From an uncultured Flavobacteriales bacterium (GTDB lineage: Bacteria > Bacteroidota > Bacteroidia > Flavobacteriales > Crocinitomicaceae): a stretch of 64,000 nt of DNA. The stretch spans positions 51,114-115,113 of the forward strand of contig CAMLIF010000002.1 in assembly GCA_946479985.1 (NCBI GenBank), given 5' to 3'. The notes under the pieces were generated by a model. It made no database searches. It was not told where the DNA came from and saw nothing but the letters and a program-made list of their open reading frames with translations. This document shows positions 44,635 to 53,077 of this stretch, one piece after another. Position 1 is the first letter of the stretch; the number at the start of each line of letters is the position of its first letter. A program made the translations under genes and the position numbers.

Positions 44635-44642
44635 TATCTTCG
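44635..44642 (+). promoter_or_regulatory. -7 box of the VOC protein gene
   Basis: TATCTTCG (TAnnTTyG), 19 bp before the ATG at 44662. No TTG at standard spacing. Confidence 0.4.
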
Positions 44643-44661
44643 CCCCTCTAAAAAAATAACT

Positions 44662-45726
44662 ATGAGCAAAATCATCTGCGGTATTCAACAAATGGGAATC
44701 GGGGTGCCAAACGTACAGGAAATCTGGAAATGGTATCGTGAACATTTTGGAATGGACGTTCGAATCTTTGAAGAGGCTGCTGAAGCGCCTTTGATGACAA
44801 GATATACCGGAGGTGATGTACATGCAAGAACTGCAACTTTGGCGCTTTCAATGGAAAGCGGCGGTGGTTTCGAAATCTGGCAATTTACTTCCAGGCCAAC
44901 GGTGAAAGCTGATTTCCCGATTAGACTAGGTGATTTCGGTTTGTACGCTTGTCGTATGAAATCGCGCAATGTAGACGAAACATATACTTTTTTAAAGGCG
45001 AAAGGCGCAAACGTATTGAGTGAGCCTCAGGTTTTACCGAACGGGCAAAAACACTTTATGGTCATAGACCCAAATGGAAATATTTTCGATATTGTTGAAG
45101 GTTCAGGCTGGTTTATGAACACCAAATTTGAAGGGAAAACGGGGGGCGTGGCCGGCTCAATGATCGGAGTTAGTTCGATTGAAAAAGCACTTCCGCTTTA
45201 CCAGGACATTTTGGGTTATTCGAAAGTAGAATATGATGTAACCGATACCTTTGGTGCGTTTGACAATATTCCCAACGGGAATCAAAAGATCAGACGCGTA
45301 CTTCTTTCTCATCCTGAAGATCGAAAAGGCCCTTTCGCCAAACTACTTGGCCCTACTCAGATAGAATTGATACAGGCGATTGACAGAACAGATGCTGTTT
45401 CCATTTTCAAAAATCGTTTTTGGGGAGATTGGGGATTCATCCATTTGTGTTTCGATATCCAGGGAATGGATGATTTACAAAAAGAATGTGAAGCAAAAGG
45501 ATTTCCGTTTACAGTTGATTCCGGAAAAACATTCGACATGGGTGAAGCCGGCGGTCGATTCAGTTATATTGAAGATCCGGACGGTACGTGGATCGAATTT
45601 GTTGAAACACATAAAGTTCCGGTAATGAAAAAATTCGGGTGGTACATTCATCTGAAAAACAAAAAACCGGGAGCTTTCCTTCCGAACTGGATGTTAAGAG
45701 CAATGCGCTTTAACAGGGTGAAATAA
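44662..45726 (+). CDS. Tandem VOC (glyoxalase/dioxygenase superfamily) protein
   Basis: A 354-residue cytoplasmic protein with two vicinal-oxygen-chelate modules. The first (about 5-150) begins IQQMGIGVPNVQEIWKWYREHFGM and ends MVIDPNGNIFDIVEG. The second (about 160-325) begins GSMIGVSSIEKALPLYQDILGY, has a candidate metal His in GFIHLCFDIQG and a Glu in YIEDPDGTWIEFVE. The organisation recalls 4-hydroxyphenylpyruvate dioxygenase, but the length and the absence of its C-terminal helix and signature make that identity unlikely. Lactoylglutathione-lyase-like or aromatic dioxygenase activity are the options, and the substrate is not readable. The C-terminal tail is basic (LRAMRFNRVK). Confidence 0.7.
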   Translation: MSKIICGIQQMGIGVPNVQEIWKWYREHFGMDVRIFEEAAEAPLMTRYTGGDVHARTATLALSMESGGGFEIWQFTSRPTVKADFPIRLGDFGLYACRMKSRNVDETYTFLKAKGANVLSEPQVLPNGQKHFMVIDPNGNIFDIVEGSGWFMNTKFEGKTGGVAGSMIGVSSIEKALPLYQDILGYSKVEYDVTDTFGAFDNIPNGNQKIRRVLLSHPEDRKGPFAKLLGPTQIELIQAIDRTDAVSIFKNRFWGDWGFIHLCFDIQGMDDLQKECEAKGFPFTVDSGKTFDMGEAGGRFSYIEDPDGTWIEFVETHKVPVMKKFGWYIHLKNKKPGAFLPNWMLRAMRFNRVK

Positions 45727-45777
45727 TTTCAGAAAAAAGCTTATTTTAGGGCAAGTTTCAGATCAACGTAATTAACA

Positions 45778-46917
45778 ATGAGAAAACTTGCTTACCTGTT
45801 GTTCACTTTATTATTGCTTGTAATTACAACTGCCTGCGAAGACGACCTGCCACAGATGGCAGGTCCTGAAACACCTGTTGTTTTTGCACTTCTCGACAAA
45901 ACGGATTCATTGCATTATGTAAAAATCACCCATTCCTTTGGCGGAGCAAATAACGCCATTGAAGTGGCACAAATTCCTGATTCGAGTTATTACTCAAATA
46001 TTGATGTAAAAGTTGAAGAATGGCTTCCGCTCACCTCCAATTACTCGAATATGCAAAAAACGAGAACATGGACCTTGAGAGATACCATCCTCAACGGAAA
46101 AGCACCGGGAACTTTTTATGGACCGGCCCAAAAAGTATATTACTTCAAAACAGATGCATACAGCAGCAGCAATATTCCTCAAGATTTTGATCCAAATTTA
46201 TCTGTGGCACTGAAACAACCGGCAGTTTATAAATTAGTTGCAACAGTAAATGGAGGTGAATATGTCATCAATAGTGAAACAAGACTCGTTGGAGAATTTT
46301 CTGTGCTTTCACCGGCACCTAATGTAGCGCTTGGATTCTGCGGTTCAACAACAAACCCAACCGCATACAATGCAGGTGTGTTTACTGCGGGTTTTTCAGG
46401 AATTGTGAATGCTTCTGTTGAGGTATTTTTTAATGAGTTTTATAATGGTACACCCGTTGAAAAATCATTTTCTGTTAATCTGGGTTCGAAAGAAGCAGCT
46501 TCTGAAGGAGCTTCGTTTGATCTGTATGGAAAAACATTTTATGAGAAGATCAAAGCAACAGCTACTAATGATCCAGCAATTACTAAACGGCAATTATCAA
46601 AAATTAAGATCTCTTTCACCGGTGCATCAAAAACCTTGTCAGATTATATTCATTTGGGCGAACCAACTTCTTCATTCGAATATGGAAAAGATTTTTTCAC
46701 AAATGTTACTGCGTCAGACGGTCGAAGAGTCATTGGTGTTTTCACATCGAGCTACATGAAAACATATACAAAAGTAGACTGGGATCCTGACCACCCTATT
46801 TTACGCGCAATTACACTTGCATCTGTTAAAGCGCTCTGTAACGGCCCAATAACAGGAGATTTGCTCTTCTGTAGCGACAATCCGCAAGATGCAGGAGAAA
46901 ACTTCAGTTGCCAATAA
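45778..46917 (+). CDS. Lipoprotein, tandem paralogue A
   Basis: A 379-residue lipoprotein (MRKLAYLLFTLLLLVITTAC, lipobox Cys followed by EDD). I do not recognise a characterised family; it resembles the DUF4249-like lipoproteins of Bacteroidota in size and layout. The mature part begins with a transthyretin/Ig-like module (TPVVFALLDKTDSLHYVKITHSFGG...). It ends with a two-cysteine segment, CNGPITGDLLFCSD...FSCQ, likely disulfide-bonded. It is followed after 119 bp by a clear paralogue with the same start and end blocks, so the pair arose by tandem duplication. It lies downstream of the VOC gene by 51 bp on the same strand. Confidence 0.65.
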   Translation: MRKLAYLLFTLLLLVITTACEDDLPQMAGPETPVVFALLDKTDSLHYVKITHSFGGANNAIEVAQIPDSSYYSNIDVKVEEWLPLTSNYSNMQKTRTWTLRDTILNGKAPGTFYGPAQKVYYFKTDAYSSSNIPQDFDPNLSVALKQPAVYKLVATVNGGEYVINSETRLVGEFSVLSPAPNVALGFCGSTTNPTAYNAGVFTAGFSGIVNASVEVFFNEFYNGTPVEKSFSVNLGSKEAASEGASFDLYGKTFYEKIKATATNDPAITKRQLSKIKISFTGASKTLSDYIHLGEPTSSFEYGKDFFTNVTASDGRRVIGVFTSSYMKTYTKVDWDPDHPILRAITLASVKALCNGPITGDLLFCSDNPQDAGENFSCQ

Positions 46918-47023
46918 TCGGAATACTTATTCATGCGCGGTTTTAATCCCCAAATCGTTTGGTCACTTGAACGAATGGCAATAATTATTGATTAAAGTGT
47001 TCAATAAGCTTGATTTAAGTTCG

Positions 47024-47031
47024 TATTTTTG
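47024..47031 (+). promoter_or_regulatory. -7 box abutting lipoprotein paralogue B
   Basis: TATTTTTG, an exact match, ends 5 bp before the first ATG (47037). A leaderless mRNA is predicted if that ATG is used, or a leader of about 12 nt if the second ATG (47049) is used. Confidence 0.5.
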
Positions 47032-47036
47032 ACCAA

Positions 47037-48227
47037 ATGCAAAACCTTATGAAAAGACTCTCCAAATTGTACTTTTTATTAATTCCTGCTCTTGTTTTAT
47101 TTTCGAGCTGTGAAGACGAAATAGGTCACGATGGTGAATATGTAGAAACGCCAGTTGTTTTCGGACTGCTGGACAAATCTGATTCTTTACATTATATCAA
47201 AATCACCCATTCATTCGGAGGATCTAATAATGCTGTAAATGTTGCCCTGATTCCTGATTCAAGTTATTACCAGGATATAGACGTGAAAATTGAAGAATGG
47301 GTCCCTGTTTCCGGAAATAACGGTACGTTGGTTAAAGTAAGAACCTGGTCCTTACGAGACACTATTCTTTCTAATAAAGCAGAAGGTGCATTCTATTCTC
47401 CGGATCAAAAGGTGTATTATTTCCAAACGGAAGTATACGACAACAACAATCAACCGGCAAACAATGATCCGGATCTTACAGTAGCTTTAAAACAAGATGC
47501 TACTTATAAACTGGTTGCGGTAGCCAATGGTGGTGAATACACTATAAACAGTGAAACAAAACTCGTTAATCCGGTTAGTATTACATATCCCAGTTCACTG
47601 GCTGCATTATCATTTGTAACATCCACCTCCAGCGGGCAAATATACACAAATGCAAATGTTAAGGTTAACGTTGGAAGCGACACCTACCGTGCCCAAATTG
47701 TAGATGCTCGTATGAAAGTTTATTTTAAAGAATACTTTAACGGAGTTCCCGTAGAAAAATCATTTACATGGAAACTCGGTGAATTGAATGGTGATCAAAT
47801 TACAGAAACAAGTGTAAGCTTCCAGGCAAACGGAAACGTTTTCTATAACCTGATCAAAGATAATGTTACGAATGATGCCAATATCGATCGCAGACAGTTG
47901 AGTAAGATTGAAATAATAGTTACCGGTGGTGCTGAAGATTTGAGTAAATATATTTTATTAAGTAAGCCAAATTCTTCTCTTGCCCAGAACAAACCGTCAT
48001 ACACGAATTTAACAGTTAGTGACGGACGGCAAGTTATCGGGATTTTCTCCTCTCGCCACAAAGCCATTCAGATAAAACCGGATTGGCAACCGTTCTCTCC
48101 TTACGCGAGAGCAATAGATACAAAATCTGTACGTGAATTATGTACCGGGCCAATTACTGGAAGTTTCCTCTTCTGCAGTGATCATCCAACTGACATAGCT
48201 CAAGGCGAGACATACACTTGTCAATAA
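47037..48227 (+). CDS. Lipoprotein, tandem paralogue B
   Basis: A 396-residue lipoprotein (signal LYFLLIPALVLFSSC, lipobox Cys, then EDEIG). It is about half identical to its upstream neighbour by eye: PVVFGLLDKSDSLHYIKITHSFGGSNNAV, IPDSSYYQDIDVKIEEWVP, YYFQTEVYDNNN and the terminal CTGPITGSFLFCSD...YTCQ block all align. An extra segment near residue 200 (YPSSLAALSFVTSTSSGQIYTNANVKV) is longer than in paralogue A. It has its own promoter and a terminator. The function is unknown; an outer-membrane surface lipoprotein is likely. The second ATG (47049) could be the real start, since it begins a more canonical signal peptide. Confidence 0.65.
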   Translation: MQNLMKRLSKLYFLLIPALVLFSSCEDEIGHDGEYVETPVVFGLLDKSDSLHYIKITHSFGGSNNAVNVALIPDSSYYQDIDVKIEEWVPVSGNNGTLVKVRTWSLRDTILSNKAEGAFYSPDQKVYYFQTEVYDNNNQPANNDPDLTVALKQDATYKLVAVANGGEYTINSETKLVNPVSITYPSSLAALSFVTSTSSGQIYTNANVKVNVGSDTYRAQIVDARMKVYFKEYFNGVPVEKSFTWKLGELNGDQITETSVSFQANGNVFYNLIKDNVTNDANIDRRQLSKIEIIVTGGAEDLSKYILLSKPNSSLAQNKPSYTNLTVSDGRQVIGIFSSRHKAIQIKPDWQPFSPYARAIDTKSVRELCTGPITGSFLFCSDHPTDIAQGETYTCQ

Positions 48228-48236
48228 CAACATTCG

Positions 48237-48270
48237 ATCCCTCTTAGTTAAACTAAGGGGGATTTTTTTA
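48237..48270 (+). terminator. Intrinsic terminator after lipoprotein paralogue B
   Basis: Stem ATCCCTCTTAG / CTAAGGGGGAT (one G-T pair) with a 5-nt loop followed by seven T. Confidence 0.88.
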
Positions 48271-48312
48271 TCCACATCTGTCATTTTCCCGTTAAAAGTT
48301 TTAGCAGTTCGT

Positions 48313-48320
48313 TAACTTTG
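48313..48320 (+). promoter_or_regulatory. -7 box abutting priA
   Basis: TAACTTTG, an exact match, ends 4 bp before the priA ATG and predicts a leaderless mRNA. Confidence 0.6.
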
Positions 48321-48324
48321 TTTC

Positions 48325-50805
48325 ATGACGGATAGAGTAACGCTTTTTGTAGATGTAATAATCCCGGTTGCAATAAGTAAAGAATTTACCTACCGCGTTC
48401 CGTTCGAATTAAATCCGCATGTACAGCCTTTTGTCCGCGTAGTTGTTCCATTTGGAAAAGGAAAATTCGTAACCGGAATTATCACACGTGTTCACGAAGA
48501 AATTCCGCAGGAATATCAATCAAAATACGTTGAAGTAGTTCTGGATGAGAAGCCGCTCATTGGTCCGCAGCAGTACAAACTGTGGAAATGGATCGAATCA
48601 TATTATATGGCACCTATCGGTGACGTAATGAATGCTGCCCTTCCGGCAAATTTCAAACTGGCAAGCGAAACCATCATTGTATTGCATCCTGATTTCATTC
48701 CGGAAACAGAACTGAATGAACGGGAAAGTTTAATTATTGATGCGCTTTGCCTGAAAGAACAATTAAGCCTGAAAGATATTTCTGAGCTCATTGGGATCAA
48801 AACGGTTCAACCACTTATAAAACGGCTAATAGAAAGAAGAATCGTAGTTACCCAGGAAGAAATCAACGACAAGTTTATTGCCAAAACCGCTCTTTTTGTC
48901 CGGTTTACAGATGAGTTTTCCAATGAGGACCGGTTAAATGAGTTATTTGAATCTTTCCAAAGCTCAAAATCCAAAGCAAAACAAGAGCAGGTTCTGTTGG
49001 AAATGCTTCACCTTGGTGGTTTGAAAAACGGAGAATCGTTTCCTATTGCCAGAAAACAGCTGGAAGATAATGGTTGCTCCCTTTCAGCAATAAATACGCT
49101 TGAAAAAACCGGAATAATCTACTCAGAGCGGCTGGAAATTTCCCGCCTGAAGGAATCCAGCCAGGAAGAATTGCTTTTCCCTAAATTGTCGGCGCATCAA
49201 AAAGAAGCGCATGATCAAATTCATGAACAGTTTGCCGAGAAAGATATTGTTTTACTTCAGGGAATAACCGGATCCGGTAAAACCGAAATATACATCCACC
49301 TCATTCAGCAGCAAATAGAGCAGGGAAAACAAGTCCTTTTCCTTGTTCCTGAAATTGCATTGACAACGCAGTTAATCCAGCGTTTATCGGCATATTTTGG
49401 ATCGCAGGTTGGAATCTACCATTCAAAATTCAACGGAAACGAACGCGTTGAGATCTGGAACCAGGTTTTGGCGAACAACAGCAATAAATTCCGAGTAGTT
49501 GTAGGGGCACGATCTGCGTTATTCCTTCCGTTCCAAAACCTCGGATTAGTTATTGTGGATGAGGAACACGAAAGCAGTTTCAAACAACATGATCCTTCTC
49601 CACGCTACAATGCCCGTGATATGGCAATTGTACTGAGCAAGCTTTTCGGAGCAAAAACATTGCTTGGCTCAGCAACTCCTTCGATAGAAACATTCTACAA
49701 CGCCCAGGAAAACAGGTACGGACATGTGCTTTTAACAAAGCGTTTTTCAGAGGTGGCTCTTCCCGAAATTTTCGTTGCGGACATGAAGAAAGAACGCATC
49801 GAAAAAACGGTTAATGGTCATTTCTCATCGTTTTTGCTTACTGAAATGAAAGAAGCGCTGGAACGAAATGAACAGATCATATTATTTCAGAACCGAAGAG
49901 GTTATACTCCTATCTGGAGCTGCGAAGTGTGTGCTTTTAGTCCGAATTGCAAGAATTGCGACACTACTTTAAATTACCATAAACAGGCAAACCTGCTCAA
50001 ATGTCATCATTGCAGCTACCACATTCCGCCTATCGGAACTTGCCCGCAATGTGGCAGCAATAAACTGAAAATGCTTGGTTTCGGAACAGAAAAAATTGAA
50101 GATGATTTACAGCTGCTCCTTCCAAATATTCGAATAGCCCGAATGGATTTGGATTCAACCAGGAATAAGAACAGCCATCAGCAAATTATTTCCGACTTCG
50201 AAGCGCGGAATATTGATGTGCTGATTGGAACTCAAATGGTTGCTAAAGGTTTGGATTTCGATCATGTAGGTCTGGTGGGCATTCTTGATGCAGATCTGTT
50301 ATTGCATAAAGTAAATTTCAGGGCATTCGAACGAAGTTTCCAGCTAATGACACAAGTTGCAGGTCGTGCCGGCAGAAGAGACAAACGCGGGAGAGTCATT
50401 ATTCAAACCAGCAGCCCGCACCACTGGGTAATTCAAAAAACCATTGAACACAATTTCGATGAATTTGCTGCAAACGAATTGATCGAACGAAGAAATTATC
50501 ATTATCCCCCATTTTACAAACTCATTCGTTTCGTTATAAAACACAAGGACCCGAATCTGGTTGGCGAGGCAGCTGAACAGTATGCCAATTTGCTTAAAAG
50601 TGTGTTTCACGAACGGGTAATAGGACCTGAATTCCCGGTTATTGCACGCGTTCAGAATTATTATATGAAAGAGATTCTTCTGAAAATTGAAAGTTCGGCC
50701 CCGCATAAAAAAGTAAAGGAACGCATACACGAATTAACGGATCAATTCTATAGCGTTCCTGTTTACAAACCAATTCGACTGATTATCGACGTTGATCCCG
50801 CTTAA
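48325..50805 (+). CDS. priA: Primosomal protein N', replication restart helicase
   Basis: PriA binds stalled or broken replication forks and reloads the replisome; it is a 3'-5' SF2 helicase. The 826 residues show the N-terminal DNA-binding domain ([36 protein letters not shown]) and a winged-helix region. Helicase motif I is [11 protein letters not shown] and motif II is [12 protein letters not shown]. Eight zinc-binding cysteines lie at about 532-575 ([13 protein letters not shown]...CHHC...CPQCG). The C-terminal half has [23 protein letters not shown] and [19 protein letters not shown]. Length and motif order are canonical. Its stop overlaps the stop of the opposing sigma-factor gene (TTAA), with no terminator between them. 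Confidence 0.96.
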   Translation: MTDRVTLFVDVIIPVAISKEFTYRVPFELNPHVQPFVRVVVPFGKGKFVTGIITRVHEEIPQEYQSKYVEVVLDEKPLIGPQQYKLWKWIESYYMAPIGDVMNAALPANFKLASETIIVLHPDFIPETELNERESLIIDALCLKEQLSLKDISELIGIKTVQPLIKRLIERRIVVTQEEINDKFIAKTALFVRFTDEFSNEDRLNELFESFQSSKSKAKQEQVLLEMLHLGGLKNGESFPIARKQLEDNGCSLSAINTLEKTGIIYSERLEISRLKESSQEELLFPKLSAHQKEAHDQIHEQFAEKDIVLLQGITGSGKTEIYIHLIQQQIEQGKQVLFLVPEIALTTQLIQRLSAYFGSQVGIYHSKFNGNERVEIWNQVLANNSNKFRVVVGARSALFLPFQNLGLVIVDEEHESSFKQHDPSPRYNARDMAIVLSKLFGAKTLLGSATPSIETFYNAQENRYGHVLLTKRFSEVALPEIFVADMKKERIEKTVNGHFSSFLLTEMKEALERNEQIILFQNRRGYTPIWSCEVCAFSPNCKNCDTTLNYHKQANLLKCHHCSYHIPPIGTCPQCGSNKLKMLGFGTEKIEDDLQLLLPNIRIARMDLDSTRNKNSHQQIISDFEARNIDVLIGTQMVAKGLDFDHVGLVGILDADLLLHKVNFRAFERSFQLMTQVAGRAGRRDKRGRVIIQTSSPHHWVIQKTIEHNFDEFAANELIERRNYHYPPFYKLIRFVIKHKDPNLVGEAAEQYANLLKSVFHERVIGPEFPVIARVQNYYMKEILLKIESSAPHKKVKERIHELTDQFYSVPVYKPIRLIIDVDPA

Positions 50806-51671
50806 CCAAGGTATGTTTTAAGCATCCGGCTTCGGGACGTATGTTTCAATCTGCGAATAGCCTTTTCTTTTATTTGTCTTACTCTTTCTCTGGTTAAGTC
50901 GAAGATATCTCCGATCTCTTCCAGTGTAAGCGGGTGTTTCCCATTCAATCCGTAATACAAACGTACTACGTCGCTTTCTCTGCTTGTTAACGAACTCAAC
51001 GAGCGTTCAATGTCTTTTCTAAGCGATTCTTTCGTTAATTCATCTTCCGGTGAAGGAAGTGCGTCATTCGGAAGTACATCGTACATGCTCGAAGAACTTT
51101 CTTCTCCTTCCAACAACGGAGCATCCATAGAAACATGCCGTCCGGAATTAGACATCGACTGACGGACATCTTCAACAGAGCATTCTAAAAACTCTGCCAA
51201 CTCATGCACAGACGGGGGACGTTCATACAACTGCTCCAACTCACTGTAAGCTCTGTTAATTTTATTAATTGTTCCAATTTTGTTCAAGGGCAGCCGAACA
51301 ATACGCGCCTGTTCTGCCAATGCCTGCAAAATCGACTGACGAATCCACCAAACGGCATAAGAAATAAACTTAAAACCTCTTGTTTCATCGAAGCGTTCTG
51401 CAGCTTTAATCAAACCTACGTTTCCTTCATTAATTAAATCAGGAAGTGACAAACCTTGGTTTTGGTATTGTTTAGATACAGATACAACAAAACGAAGGTT
51501 GGCTTTTGTAAGTCTTTCTAACGCGGCAGTATCGCCTTCACGAATTCTTCGTGCCAACTCTACTTCCTCATCGGCAGTAATTAAGTCTACACGACCAATT
51601 TCCTGCAGGTACTTGTCTAATGACGCTGTCTCCCTATTGGTAACCTGCTTTACAATTTTTAACTGTCTCAT
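50802..51671 (-). CDS. rpoD: Primary sigma factor RpoD/SigA, short Bacteroidota form
   Basis: A 289-residue sigma-70 factor that directs RNA polymerase to housekeeping promoters. It has region 1.2 ([27 protein letters not shown]), region 2 ([54 protein letters not shown]), region 3 and region 4 ([30 protein letters not shown]). Region 1.1 and the large non-conserved insert are missing, as is typical for this phylum. Bacteroidota primary sigma factors recognise TTG/TAnnTTTG rather than TTGACA/TATAAT, which matches promoters seen all over this window. A TATATTCG box at 51699-51692 lies 20 bp upstream of its own start. It is convergent with priA, with a 4-bp overlap. Confidence 0.95.
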   Translation of the reverse strand: MRQLKIVKQVTNRETASLDKYLQEIGRVDLITADEEVELARRIREGDTAALERLTKANLRFVVSVSKQYQNQGLSLPDLINEGNVGLIKAAERFDETRGFKFISYAVWWIRQSILQALAEQARIVRLPLNKIGTINKINRAYSELEQLYERPPSVHELAEFLECSVEDVRQSMSNSGRHVSMDAPLLEGEESSSSMYDVLPNDALPSPEDELTKESLRKDIERSLSSLTSRESDVVRLYYGLNGKHPLTLEEIGDIFDLTRERVRQIKEKAIRRLKHTSRSRMLKTYLG

Positions 51672-51691
51672 AGCACACGTGTTGATTTAAT

Positions 51692-51699
51692 CGAATATA
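51692..51699 (-). promoter_or_regulatory. -7 box of rpoD
   Basis: TATATTCG on the minus strand (TAnnTTyG), 20 bp before the start. The gene would thus be read from a promoter of the type its own product recognises. Confidence 0.5.
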
Positions 51700-51821
51700 A
51701 CATTTATATAATGCACTTAATGGTAAATAGTTGTAAATATTACGCTTCAAATGAATATTTAACAGTTTTTAGATTTCAGAAAGGCTTCGCGAATGAACAT
51801 TTCCAGCTCAAAAGGTCTGTG

Positions 51822-51829
51822 TATATTTG
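51822..51829 (+). promoter_or_regulatory. -7 box of the phosphatase gene
   Basis: TATATTTG, an exact consensus match, 20 bp before the chosen ATG at 51850. It supports that start over an upstream in-frame ATG at 51793. Confidence 0.55.
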
Positions 51830-51849
51830 CAAACCAATTACAGGGAAAA

Positions 51850-52314
51850 ATGAAAGTATTAATGGTTTGTCTGGGAAACATTTGTCGATCACCGATGGCG
51901 GATGGCTGGTTACGTAAATATGCCAGAGATTTGAACCTTGAAATAGAAGTAGATTCTGCCGGAACGGCAAACTATCATGTTGGTGCAAAGCCCGACAATC
52001 GAATGCGCAAATGGGCGGCTGAAGCCAATGTTCCGATTGATTCATTGAGAGCACGACAATTTGAAGTTTCAGACTTTGAGCGTTTTGATATTATCTTCGC
52101 AATGGACCAGTCGAACTTAAAGAATATTCTTTCCCTGGCAAGAAATGAAGCCGACAAATCAAAAGTACGTTTGTACTTAAACGAATTACATCCGAATGAA
52201 AACATGGAGGTTCCCGATCCGTATTACGGCGGCGACAAGGATTTCAAAGACGTCATTCAATTACTTAAAGAAGCCACAGAGGCATTCATAAACAACGAAT
52301 TTAAACAACGATGA
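51850..52314 (+). CDS. Low-molecular-weight protein-tyrosine phosphatase
   Basis: A 154-residue cytoplasmic phosphatase with the P-loop VCLGNICRSPM (CX5R, nucleophile C9). The general-acid aspartate lies in the VPDPYYGG motif near residue 120. STAG-like DSAGTANYHVG is also present. Length and motif order are canonical. LMW phosphatases of this type often act with tyrosine kinases controlling exopolysaccharide, and two downstream genes point to cell-surface glycan work, but no tyrosine kinase is in the window. It overlaps the next gene by ATGA. A 19-residue upstream extension would contain the promoter and is rejected. Confidence 0.93.
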   Translation: MKVLMVCLGNICRSPMADGWLRKYARDLNLEIEVDSAGTANYHVGAKPDNRMRKWAAEANVPIDSLRARQFEVSDFERFDIIFAMDQSNLKNILSLARNEADKSKVRLYLNELHPNENMEVPDPYYGGDKDFKDVIQLLKEATEAFINNEFKQR

Positions 52315-53033
52315 GAACAGGTAAACTATTTCTAATTCCAAATACATTAGGCGGAGAAGGAACACAAAATATTATTCCGGCTGAAGTAATGGAAATTGCA
52401 GCAAGCCTGCGCTTTTTTGCAGTAGAAGAAGTGAAATCAGCCCGTCGTTTACTTCGTAAAATTGATCGGACTTTTCCAATTGACGATTCTACATTTATTG
52501 TAATCAATAAAAATTCTACTCCTCACGATCTTTATCCGGCACTAAAAGCGTTGGAAAATGGTGAAAACGTTGGGATAATCAGTGAAGCGGGGTGCGCTTG
52601 TATTGCAGACCCAGGAGCAATTTTGGTTTCTGCGGCTCATGAAAAAGGATATCAGGTTTGTCCTACTGTTGGACCGAGTTCTATTTTGCTTACACTGATA
52701 GGAAGCGGATTTAACGGACAAAACTTCTCTTTCAGCGGATATTTACCGAAAGACAAAAAAGAGCGTGTCCGCAAAATGAAAGACCTGGAAATGAGAGCTC
52801 GTAAAAACAATGAGACGCAGTTGTTCATGGATACTCCATTCCGCAATATGCACGTCTTGGAAGATTTGTTAAACGAATTGCAGGACGACACTTTGTTGTG
52901 TGTTGCTTCCAATTTGACGCTTCCGGATGAGAGCATTAAAACGATGTCGATCAAAGACTGGAGAGAAAATGCTTACGATATCGGGAAAATTCCAACTTTG
53001 TTTGCACTTGGAAAGTTCAGTACTTCAAAGTAA
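52311..53033 (+). CDS. RsmI-like SAM-dependent methyltransferase paralogue
   Basis: A 240-residue member of the tetrapyrrole-methylase/RsmI superfamily. Recognisable parts are the N-terminal KLFLIPNTLGG strand, the ENVGIISEAGCACIADPGAILV segment and the VGPSSILLTLIGSGFNGQNFSFSGYLP block, which resembles the RsmI PGPSA.. region. RsmI 2'-O-methylates C1402 of 16S rRNA. This protein is a divergent paralogue often present beside or in addition to RsmI in Bacteroidota, and here the usual SDAGTPLISDPG motif has changed to SEAGCACIADPG. Its rRNA target is therefore uncertain. It is translationally coupled (ATGA) to the phosphatase. Confidence 0.75.
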   Translation: MRTGKLFLIPNTLGGEGTQNIIPAEVMEIAASLRFFAVEEVKSARRLLRKIDRTFPIDDSTFIVINKNSTPHDLYPALKALENGENVGIISEAGCACIADPGAILVSAAHEKGYQVCPTVGPSSILLTLIGSGFNGQNFSFSGYLPKDKKERVRKMKDLEMRARKNNETQLFMDTPFRNMHVLEDLLNELQDDTLLCVASNLTLPDESIKTMSIKDWRENAYDIGKIPTLFALGKFSTSK

Positions 53034-53077
53034 ATCTGTTCGTTTCGCTGTTCTGAAAATCTGCTAACTTTAACGCG

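Noticed and set aside
44662..45726. 4-hydroxyphenylpyruvate dioxygenase
   Set aside because: The tandem VOC layout is similar, but the family's C-terminal signature and the expected metal ligand in the first strand of module 1 are not visible. Kept as a general VOC protein.
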